7,870 nt of DNA from a bacterium (GTDB lineage: Bacteria > UBA9089 > UBA9088): positions 1 to 7,870 of the forward strand of contig DNCM01000006.1 of the NCBI GenBank assembly GCA_003498085.1, given 5' to 3'. Positions 1-5,531 of the stretch are shown here, piece after piece. The position numbers were made by a program, and so were the translations under genes. Every line of letters begins with the position of its first letter. Positions within the stretch are counted from its first letter, which is position 1. The notes beneath the pieces were generated by a model, which saw only the letters and a list, made by a program, of their open reading frames with translations, searched no databases and was not told where the DNA came from.

Positions 1-44
1 TTTGGGAAGTTAGGGATTAAAGTCTCAATTTCTTATTGCTGAAT

Positions 45-64
45 AATGGTTTAAAATAACCATT
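45..64. repeat. Small inverted repeat downstream of the outer-membrane protein gene
   Basis: A perfect 7-bp inverted repeat (AATGGTT / AACCATT) surrounds a 6-nt AT loop, about 70 nt past the stop of the gene at 134-730. On the minus strand the 3' flank is ATTCAGC, not a U-tract, and on the plus strand only four T follow. It can form a hairpin but is not a convincing terminator in either direction. The rest of 1-133 shows no gene or other recognisable site. Confidence 0.35.
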
Positions 65-133
65 TTAAGCCTACTTGTTTAACAAAACTTGTAAGATTTA
101 TTAGATAGTTAATTTTTTCTTGTATTCGGATTG

Positions 134-730
134 TTAAAACATATAGGCTAAGCCTAAGCCAAGTCCCCAATGGAATCCAGAACTGCCATATGTAGCTTCT
201 TCACCAGTACTTGATTTTACTTTTCCTACTGTGGAACCAAGAGATATAGATGGAGCTATGGTGAGCTCATTATGTTTTCCAAACAGCCAACGGTAACCAA
301 CTTCAGCTTGGGGAGTAAAAGTAAAAACTGTAATCCTTTCGGTCTTCTGTTTCCATGTATAATTTTCATATTCTAACCATTCATAATCCCAAGTGACATG
401 GCAACATGTAGCTCCACCACCATAAAATACTCCCCGTCCATCACCATCTTTGTAAATGTGATATTTAACACCACCCCCTAAAATAACAAGATCATCTACT
501 GGATGCCAATAGAAGAAAGGGATGGTTAGGTCAGCTGCTCTATTTTTAAGATAGCGTCCATAATGACCAGCATAAATTTTAAATAGTAATCCCAAAGGAT
601 TAACACCTGCCCACTGAGTTCTCCGAGACAACTCTTGTGCCATTGCTGTTGAAATCAACGCTGGCAAAGTAAACACCATTATTGCCAGCACAACTACTAT
701 TTTTTGCCACTTTCTTAAATTTTTCTTCAT
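134..730 (-). CDS. Small outer-membrane beta-barrel protein, function unknown
   Basis: This 198-residue protein looks like an exported outer-membrane barrel. Residues 1-31 form a signal peptide: basic start (KKNLRKWQK), hydrophobic core IVVVLAIMVF, and cleavage probably after AMA (31|32). The mature part alternates polar and aromatic/hydrophobic residues in short stretches (around 79-92, 100-108, 132-148, 155-164, 184-198) and ends in GLGLAYMF. A C-terminal Phe is the usual signal for barrel insertion. About 165 mature residues suit an eight-stranded barrel. A CC pair at 109-110 is unusual for a barrel. No catalytic motif is seen and I do not recognise a specific family. The start is supported by AGGAAG five bases before the ATG. 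It sits behind a repeat-promoter module like that of the B12 receptor gene at 5532-7382, so the two may respond to a common factor. Barrel fold fairly likely; role unknown. Confidence 0.8.
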   Translation of the reverse strand: MKKNLRKWQKIVVVLAIMVFTLPALISTAMAQELSRRTQWAGVNPLGLLFKIYAGHYGRYLKNRAADLTIPFFYWHPVDDLVILGGGVKYHIYKDGDGRGVFYGGGATCCHVTWDYEWLEYENYTWKQKTERITVFTFTPQAEVGYRWLFGKHNELTIAPSISLGSTVGKVKSSTGEEATYGSSGFHWGLGLGLAYMF

Positions 731-734
731 CTCT

Positions 735-740
735 CTTCCT
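735..740 (-). promoter_or_regulatory. Shine-Dalgarno of the outer-membrane protein gene
   Basis: AGGAAG on the minus strand lies 4 nt before the ATG at 730, within AAAGGAAGAGAG. It fixes the start of the barrel-protein gene and contrasts with the genes at 1189 and 3725, which lack such a site. Confidence 0.7.
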
Positions 741-747
741 TTAATCT

Positions 748-803
748 GCCAAGCAAATCTTGCTTAGGCTTATTTACTTTCTATTCTGGCCAAAAATGCC
801 AGA
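748..803 (-). other. Two hairpins in the 5' leader of the outer-membrane protein gene
   Basis: The transcript predicted from the promoter at 874-902 has a leader of about 135 nt. It holds two hairpins. The first (785-803) pairs TCTGGC with GCCAGA around a U-rich loop. The second (748-769) pairs GCC-T-AAGCAA with TTGCTT-GGC around GAT with one bulged base. The second is followed by AGATTAAAGGAAG, the ribosome-binding region, not by a U-run, so it is not an intrinsic terminator. The layout, with structure just ahead of the Shine-Dalgarno, would suit translational control or mRNA stabilisation. I do not recognise a known riboswitch class in it. Confidence 0.5.
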
Positions 804-873
804 TACCTACCCTACTAACTTCCTTAAATCTCTTCTTTACACACCACCCCCTCTTTTATTGTTAATAAATAAT

Positions 874-902
874 ATTTTATCCATCCAAAAAACCAATGTC
901 AA
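874..902 (-). promoter_or_regulatory. Sigma70-type promoter of the outer-membrane protein gene
   Basis: On the minus strand, TTGACA (902-897) is followed by a 17-bp spacer and TAAAAT (879-874). The -35 is a perfect match, the spacer is optimal and the -10 matches in five of six positions. Transcription should start near 867. The -35 lies 13 bp downstream of the repeat copy at 916-1061, exactly as at the B12 receptor promoter. Confidence 0.75.
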
Positions 903-915
903 TTTTTTGGTTTTT

Positions 916-1061
916 GAAACTTACCCATATCTCTCTGGTTAAATTTGAATTTTTTGGTAAAAAGGTCTTTTTTGGTTAAAGCGAGAGTTTCTTTTTAACA
1001 GAAAGCAAAATTTATTCTTTTTGTTTTGGAATAAGATTTTTATGTTATTTTTAATCAAAAA
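916..1061 (-). repeat. Direct repeat copy A, upstream of the outer-membrane protein promoter
   Basis: This ~146-bp AT-rich segment is roughly 85-90% identical by eye to 7680-7829, in the same orientation, with a few 1-3-nt indels. Shared blocks include GAAACTTACCCATATCT, AAATTTGAATTTTTTG, GAGAGTTTCTT, AGAAAGCAAAATTTATT and TGTTTTGGAATAAGATTTT. Similarity stops abruptly at both ends in both copies. On the minus strand it ends 13 bp before the TTGACA of the downstream promoter. It contains several A-tract motifs of the form ACCAAAAA. It has no convincing ORF, no terminal inverted repeats and no adjacent transposase, so an upstream regulatory region is more likely than a mobile element. The gap 1062-1188, between this repeat and the prepilin gene, shows only a 12-bp A6T6 palindrome (1077-1088) and a weak 5-bp hairpin. 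Confidence 0.85.
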
Positions 1062-1188
1062 GGGTAAATATAGTGCAAAAAATTTTTTAAATCCCTGTAA
1101 TATCAAGGCTTTAGCGAAAATAATGCGAAATAAGGGTTAAAAGAAATGAACAACGGTTATAAACCAAGAGAGAATTGGTAGTTTAAAG

Positions 1189-1626
1189 TCAATAAGAACT
1201 GTAATAGATCCCGTCCAGGTCTTTTTCTCTTGAGTTTATAAAAATCCTTCCTGCATCTTGAGAGTTAACATCGGTCACAAGTAGCCACCCGCCATTATCG
1301 GTGATACATGTCGAACTTACTCCAATAGCTAGGCTATTACTGTCACTGTTTGCTACACCTTTCCTTAAGGTTGCAACGGGTATTTTTTGTGGAAAGTATT
1401 TCAAAAGGATTGCTTCAAATTCATCTACTGTGTTAGGATATACCTCCTCATTCAAGCGAACACAGTATGTAGTTATTGCAGCCTGAATGCTATGAAGGTT
1501 TTTTCTACAGGCCCTCTCCCTTGCTTTATCTATCGTTATTCCTATCCTTGGAATTATAACTGCAAGCAATATCCCTATAATAACAACGACAATAAGCAAT
1601 TCAATTAACGTAAATCCTTTTTTCAT
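1189..1626 (-). CDS. Type IV prepilin-like protein (pseudopilin family)
   Basis: This 145-residue protein starts with a textbook class III signal: MKKG|FTLIE, with prepilin-peptidase cleavage expected after Gly4, methylation of Phe5, and the conserved Glu at mature position 5 (residue 9). A hydrophobic helix follows to about residue 26 and continues as the amphipathic alpha1 stem (residues 27-55). The C-terminal part has the pattern GGWLLVTDV...GRIFINS...DLDGIYYSSY, seen in GspG/GspH-like and other minor pseudopilins. The full length is normal for the family. It is a surface or periplasmic fibre subunit of a type II secretion or type IV pilus-like machine, but no machine genes lie in this window. 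The ATG has no Shine-Dalgarno. The promoter at 1634-1662 places the transcript start at or next to the ATG, so the mRNA is probably leaderless. Family certain; which machine it serves is unknown. Confidence 0.93.
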   Translation of the reverse strand: MKKGFTLIELLIVVVIIGILLAVIIPRIGITIDKARERACRKNLHSIQAAITTYCVRLNEEVYPNTVDEFEAILLKYFPQKIPVATLRKGVANSDSNSLAIGVSSTCITDNGGWLLVTDVNSQDAGRIFINSREKDLDGIYYSSY

Positions 1627-1633
1627 AATCTTA

Positions 1634-1662
1634 ATTAAACTATTGATCTTTTATTTTGTCAA
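1634..1662 (-). promoter_or_regulatory. Promoter of the prepilin-like gene, predicting a leaderless mRNA
   Basis: On the minus strand, TTGACA (1662-1657) is followed by a 17-bp spacer and TTTAAT (1639-1634). Only seven bases separate the -10 from the ATG at 1626, so transcription should begin at or within one or two bases of the start codon. No Shine-Dalgarno fits in that space. The match is strong: a perfect -35, an optimal spacer and a five-of-six -10. Confidence 0.7.
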
Positions 1663-1701
1663 GAAAAATACTTGTTATCTTGCCATTGGATTTTTATTTT
1701 T

Positions 1702-2652
1702 TTATATCATTAACCTCCATTTCTTTAAAATCACCATTTCATCTATTTTTACTGTTCCTAAAAAGACAACATAGTCCTCATGGAATGGGGTAGATACTTC
1801 TCCACCAAATCCTTTATTATCTCCAAATGCAATATGCACAGTTCCTAAGATTTTTTCTGCCTCAAGAACATTACAGGGATTCTTTGCCTTTTTATTTATC
1901 CCAATGCCAAATTCTGCTATGTTCCTTGCGAGTGGATAATTGGAGAATATATTATTAAGTCTTGTTATTCCTTCCTCTTCACCAGATAGCCTAACCACCA
2001 TACCTTCCTCTATTTTTGCATAAACCGGTTCCTTTAATCTTCTTTTCTCCATCACAGAAATTACCAAAATCCCTTTTGTTGTTCCTTCAACTGGTGCCAA
2101 AAATACCTCACCAGCAGGCAAATTACCAAAGCTTCCCTTTTCTCTTAATATTCCAGAATCAATAAAAACTTTCCTCCCCTTTATTTTAAATCTTAAGTCC
2201 GTTCCTTCTTTAGATAGAATACTAACTTCATCTCCCTTCTGTAAAACCATTTTTATTTTCCTCCCAAGTTTCTCCATTTCTTCATAGTCAACATCCATTG
2301 GGGTCTTAAGCATATCCTTTGTAAAAAGCGGCATACTTACATAACGAGTGCCTTTTTTTGTAAGCATTCTTCTAAAATCAGTATGCGAGGTTGAAAAGTG
2401 TGTTATTGAAATTAAAACATCGGGTAGATTTTTTTCTGCTTCTTCCCAAACAACCTTCGGTGGTTCAATCCCATGACAACCTGTTGGTTGATACTTACAA
2501 AGGGAAGTATCAAATCCTAATTTTTTTCCAACATCTAAAAAAAGTTGTGCTATATCTTCAATTTCAGAACTGTAACAATCACTGATTATAAAAACCCTTT
2601 CCCCTTTTTTTACACCTAAATTTACTCTATATATCCGTTCGATTATATCCAT
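1702..2652 (-). CDS. M29-family (aminopeptidase T-like) metallopeptidase
   Basis: This 316-residue protein carries the C-terminal catalytic signatures of peptidase family M29, cytoplasmic dimetal (Zn/Co) exo-aminopeptidases. In order they are NLPAGEVFLAPVEGTTKG (ligand Glu182), ARNIAEFGIGIN (Glu247), EKILGTVHIAFGDN (His273) and FHEDYV (His291, Asp293). Known enzymes such as aminopeptidase T and AmpS are about 410 residues, so this is the shorter form with a reduced N-terminal domain. Nothing indicates truncation, because the catalytic half is intact and the N-terminus is well formed. It has no signal peptide and probably trims peptides in the cytoplasm. It starts 10 nt after the ispG stop, and a weak AAGGTAG ribosome site overlaps that stop, so it is the third gene of the operon. 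Family well supported; substrate preference not visible. Confidence 0.87.
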   Translation of the reverse strand: MDIIERIYRVNLGVKKGERVFIISDCYSSEIEDIAQLFLDVGKKLGFDTSLCKYQPTGCHGIEPPKVVWEEAEKNLPDVLISITHFSTSHTDFRRMLTKKGTRYVSMPLFTKDMLKTPMDVDYEEMEKLGRKIKMVLQKGDEVSILSKEGTDLRFKIKGRKVFIDSGILREKGSFGNLPAGEVFLAPVEGTTKGILVISVMEKRRLKEPVYAKIEEGMVVRLSGEEEGITRLNNIFSNYPLARNIAEFGIGINKKAKNPCNVLEAEKILGTVHIAFGDNKGFGGEVSTPFHEDYVVFLGTVKIDEMVILKKWRLMI

Positions 2653-2662
2653 CGTTTCTACC

Positions 2663-3685
2663 TTATCTTAAGTATAAATTTTCTTCCATAATTTTAATAG
2701 CTGTATTGTAACTACTTGTTTTATTTATTATCCTCCCATCTTTATAAATTGTAAAAATCCTCCCACAGACAATACCAAAATCTGCCTTTTTTGCCTCACC
2801 TGGTCCATTTACCTCACAACCCATAATGGCTATTTTCTTATCAGAAAGCCCTTCTATTTTTGATATAATAGACTCAAGTTCATAAGATATTTTAAAAAAT
2901 TCTTGTTTTGCCCTCCCACATCCAGGACAGGAAATTATCCTTGGGCCAAACGACCTTATATCCAGAGCCTGAAGTATTTGCTTTGCAACTTTTACCTCAT
3001 CAACAGGACTGCTTGTCAGCGAAACCCTTATTGTATCGCCCAAGCCTTCGAACAAAATAATTCCACACCCAATACTCGATATGATTGAGCCAGAAAATAA
3101 AGGACCTGCTTCAGTAATGCCAATGTGAAATGGGTATTTAACAAGCTTTGCCATTTCTCTGTAACCTGCAACTGTTTGATGAATATCAACACCCTTTAAA
3201 GAAACAACAATGTCATAAAATTCTTCCTCCTCGAGGATCTTTATCTCACGCATAACTGCACTGACAAGAGTTTCTCCATTCGGAAGCGAGCCTGAATTTG
3301 CACCAACCCTGATTGGAATTCTCGCCTTCTTTGCTTTTTTAACAATCTCCTTTATTTTCTCTTTATTTCTGATATTTCCAGGATTAAGCCTTATTTTATC
3401 AGCTCCCTGTTCTATGGCCTCAAGTGCAATTTTATAATTAAAATGAATATCAGCAATTATAGGCATAGGGGACTTTTCCTTTATTTTTCCAAGAACCTTA
3501 GCAGAGGTAATATCAGGAAGTGCAACTCTTATAATTTCACATCCACTATCCGAAAGTTCAAGGATTTGCTCAACGGTTGCAATGACATCCTTTGTCTTTG
3601 TCTTTGTCATTGATTGAATGGCTATTGGATTTTTTCCTCCGATCCTGATATTTCCAATTGTAGCCTCAAGAGATTTTCTTCTCAT
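2663..3685 (-). CDS. ispG: 4-hydroxy-3-methylbut-2-enyl diphosphate synthase (IspG/GcpE)
   Basis: IspG performs the penultimate step of the methylerythritol-phosphate pathway, reductive ring opening of MEcPP to HMBPP, in the cytosol. The TIM-barrel half shows IGGKNPIAIQSMTKTKTKD (15-33), CEIIRVALPD (49-58), PIIADIHFNY (75-84), DKIRLNPGN (96-104), VSLKG (161-165), GITEAG (189-194) and GLGDTIRVSLT (214-224). The C-terminal 4Fe-4S domain has CPGC (Cys253, Cys256) and CEVNGPGE (Cys290, Glu297), all cluster ligands expected for the family. At 340 residues it is the short bacterial form without the extra insert domain. The start is set by the family N-terminus. No Shine-Dalgarno precedes the ATG, which is odd for an internal operon gene. 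It follows the MEMO-AMMECR1 stop by 39 nt and precedes the M29 gene by 10 nt. No other isoprenoid gene is present in the window. Confidence 0.97.
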   Translation of the reverse strand: MRRKSLEATIGNIRIGGKNPIAIQSMTKTKTKDVIATVEQILELSDSGCEIIRVALPDITSAKVLGKIKEKSPMPIIADIHFNYKIALEAIEQGADKIRLNPGNIRNKEKIKEIVKKAKKARIPIRVGANSGSLPNGETLVSAVMREIKILEEEEFYDIVVSLKGVDIHQTVAGYREMAKLVKYPFHIGITEAGPLFSGSIISSIGCGIILFEGLGDTIRVSLTSSPVDEVKVAKQILQALDIRSFGPRIISCPGCGRAKQEFFKISYELESIISKIEGLSDKKIAIMGCEVNGPGEAKKADFGIVCGRIFTIYKDGRIINKTSSYNTAIKIMEENLYLR

Positions 3686-3724
3686 TTAGGTATTTAAAAA
3701 GGATCAGGGTTGTAAGCTAGTTAT

Positions 3725-5200
3725 TTATTCTTCGTCTTCTTCTCCAAAAACTTCTGCTGTGAATACCTCAAAATTACAATCCTTTTTCCATGCATCATGT
3801 GGAAGACCTGCTTTCAAAGAAAGATGTATTAAGGTTTCTTCAAGACTCCATCCCTGCTCGGGAGGAACCTGAGGAAGAAATACAGCTTGGCGACCCCCTT
3901 TTGACAAGACTATACCATGTCTTCCGATGACGATGTCTGTATAGCTTCCAACCCTTTCTGGCGGAGATAACACAGAGATTTCTATTTTTATATTAGAAAG
4001 CTCGTCACTCCGAACAGGCGAAAACCTCCAATCTTTTGTTCCTGCGCTGATTGTATTATCTATTACTGCCTCATATAACGGTTTTATTGGGAATATATAG
4101 CCAATACATCCCCTAAGCTCTCCTGTCTTTGTATGTAATGTAACAAATGCACCTGAATTTGCAAGAAGCTTTGGACTTTCCTCCTTAAACTTTGGAGTCT
4201 TTCCTTCTTTAACATAAATTTCAAGAGTGTTTCTTGCAATGAAAAGTAGCCTTTTCTTTTCACTATCACTCAAATAATCTTCATGAGAAAATGCGATTGC
4301 CCCATAGCCAACAACAGAATCCTTCTTTCCATACGGCGTGTCTCCACTATTGTAATAAACTATCTTCTTACCATTTTTTATCCCAAGCCCTTTCATTGCT
4401 CCAATCAAAACAAGTACAGGATGGATACCACAGATGTAAGTACTTAAGCCAGGAATACCCTCTCTGTAAACACCTTCTTCCCTTTCAATAAGCCTTTTTT
4501 CATCAAGCTTACAGATAAGTGAAATAGTTTCTTCGTCAACAGAGTTTGCATCGTTGTATGTTGGATAGTGAGAAAAATCAGATGAAGCAACAACTAAAAC
4601 ATCGTCGCTAGCTAACTTGCTTATAGTGTCGGCAAGTTTATTTATACTATCTATGTTTCCTCCAACAAGAATTGGGACAATATCTGTATTGGGAAGGGCC
4701 ATCTGAATGAATGGAAGCTGAACCTCGATTGAATGTTCTAGTTTATCTGCGGCTTCAATATAGACTATATCGCTATTTTCCTCCATTATCTTCTTCGCCA
4801 TCTCCTTGTTGATAGATACTGTCCCAAGCGGGGTTTCATATCCGTCACCAGGATAGATAGATGGATGGTTAAGTGGGTAACGATGGGAGACTCCGAGGAC
4901 TATGACGGTCTTATAAGGAATACCCTCTACTTGCTTAAATGCCCATCCTGCACAAGGACCAGAGAATACATAGCCTGCATGTGGAGAGATAAGTCCCCTT
5001 ATCTTCCCGCTTACTGTTTTCGTAGCAGATGAGAGAAGCTCTAAAACCATATTTTTACATTCTTCTTTATCACCAGGATAGAAAGAATAACTAACAGCCG
5101 GTTTTCTTATCATCATCTTTATCTTTTTTCCCTCCTCTTTTTTTGCAGCACAACAAGCAATAACCAAAAGACTTATTGTAAACAAAGAATATTTCTTCAT
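3725..5200 (-). CDS. Lipoprotein-anchored MEMO-AMMECR1 fusion (AmmeMemoRadiSam B + A)
   Basis: Positions here count from a GTG at 5218; I prefer the ATG at 5200 (residue 7), because the GTG overlaps the promoter -10 and adds six residues before a good signal peptide. MKKYSLFTISLLVIAC is a lipoprotein signal: lipobox V-I-A-C, lipid on Cys22, Cys at +2, so the protein should be membrane-anchored outside the cytoplasm. Residues ~37-312 are a MEMO domain (LigB dioxygenase-like fold) with the whole metal site: His80 in SPHAGY, His112 in GVSHRYP, Asp214 and His217 in SSDFSH, Cys263 in TYICG, spaced as in human MEMO1. Residues ~317-490 are an AMMECR1 domain with its signature LRGCIG (368-373). The two are usually separate or fused proteins beside a radical-SAM partner, which is not in this window. 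Their joint reaction is unsettled. First gene of a probable operon with ispG. Domains certain; export inferred. Confidence 0.93.
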   Translation of the reverse strand: MKKYSLFTISLLVIACCAAKKEEGKKIKMMIRKPAVSYSFYPGDKEECKNMVLELLSSATKTVSGKIRGLISPHAGYVFSGPCAGWAFKQVEGIPYKTVIVLGVSHRYPLNHPSIYPGDGYETPLGTVSINKEMAKKIMEENSDIVYIEAADKLEHSIEVQLPFIQMALPNTDIVPILVGGNIDSINKLADTISKLASDDVLVVASSDFSHYPTYNDANSVDEETISLICKLDEKRLIEREEGVYREGIPGLSTYICGIHPVLVLIGAMKGLGIKNGKKIVYYNSGDTPYGKKDSVVGYGAIAFSHEDYLSDSEKKRLLFIARNTLEIYVKEGKTPKFKEESPKLLANSGAFVTLHTKTGELRGCIGYIFPIKPLYEAVIDNTISAGTKDWRFSPVRSDELSNIKIEISVLSPPERVGSYTDIVIGRHGIVLSKGGRQAVFLPQVPPEQGWSLEETLIHLSLKAGLPHDAWKKDCNFEVFTAEVFGEEDEE

Positions 5201-5208
5201 AACTAAAA

Positions 5209-5238
5209 ATTTTACCACAAATCTATATGAAAAAGCAA
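5209..5238 (-). promoter_or_regulatory. Extended -10 promoter of the MEMO-AMMECR1 / ispG / M29 operon
   Basis: On the minus strand, TGG-TAAAAT (5217-5209) is an extended -10. A weak -35 candidate, TTGCTT (5238-5233), lies 18 bp upstream. Eight bases separate the -10 from the ATG at 5200, so the start site falls at or next to the ATG, and no Shine-Dalgarno is present. This resembles the prepilin promoter, but the -35 is poor. Confidence 0.5.
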
Positions 5239-5531
5239 CTAAGAATTGGAACCAAATTCCCCAACTTTCGTCAAATCTAATGTAAGTACTACAGATATTG
5301 ATACTAAAGAATGATTGGTAGATATCTCCCCCTTTCCCCCATTGTAGTCTGTGTTAGCATCTAGTTCTTAAGTTTTGGGAGGATAAAGGTCGTAAACAGC
5401 CTTGATTTATATTACACTATTTTGTAATAGGGCTCAATTATCTTTTAATATAAACAAGTTAGAATCAATCCCTATTGTAGGGTAGCGAAATATAAGAATT
5501 TGAAAATAAATGCTATTATATCCAGCAGGTA
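5219..5531. other. Intergenic stretch without a recognised gene
   Basis: This 313-bp gap lies between the B12 receptor stop and the MEMO-AMMECR1 operon. It contains small inverted repeats: CCCTA-TTG-TAGGG (5470-5482), ATTACA / TGTAAT (5411-5428) and GGAA / TTCC around 5248-5260. None is followed by a U-run on the minus strand, so I cannot point to a terminator for the receptor gene. There is no ORF with coding character, no RNA gene and no repeat shared with the rest of the window. Only the 3' end holds a probable promoter (5209-5238). Confidence 0.5.

Noticed and set aside
760..942. Plus-strand open frame of 60 codons
   Set aside because: It lies antisense to the leader and promoter of the outer-membrane protein gene, has low-complexity Leu/Ile/Pro content and no Shine-Dalgarno.
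1077..1088. A6T6 palindrome as a regulatory site
   Set aside because: A 12-bp A/T palindrome is expected by chance in such AT-rich intergenic DNA and nothing else supports it.
1163..1179. Hairpin ACCAA / TTGGT after the prepilin stop as an intrinsic terminator
   Set aside because: Only five base pairs with three T following on the minus strand; too weak to claim.
5201..5218. GTG at 5218 as start of the MEMO-AMMECR1 protein
   Set aside because: It overlaps the extended -10 box, has no Shine-Dalgarno, and puts six residues before a well-formed lipoprotein signal that begins at the ATG at 5200.
5233..5275. TTGACG around 5269-5274 on the minus strand as an additional -35
   Set aside because: No acceptable -10 lies 16-18 bp downstream; the best candidate, TCCAAT, is poor.
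5470..5482. CCCTA-TTG-TAGGG hairpin as terminator of the B12 receptor gene
   Set aside because: The minus-strand 3' flank is ATTGATTC, with no U-run, and the stem is only five base pairs.
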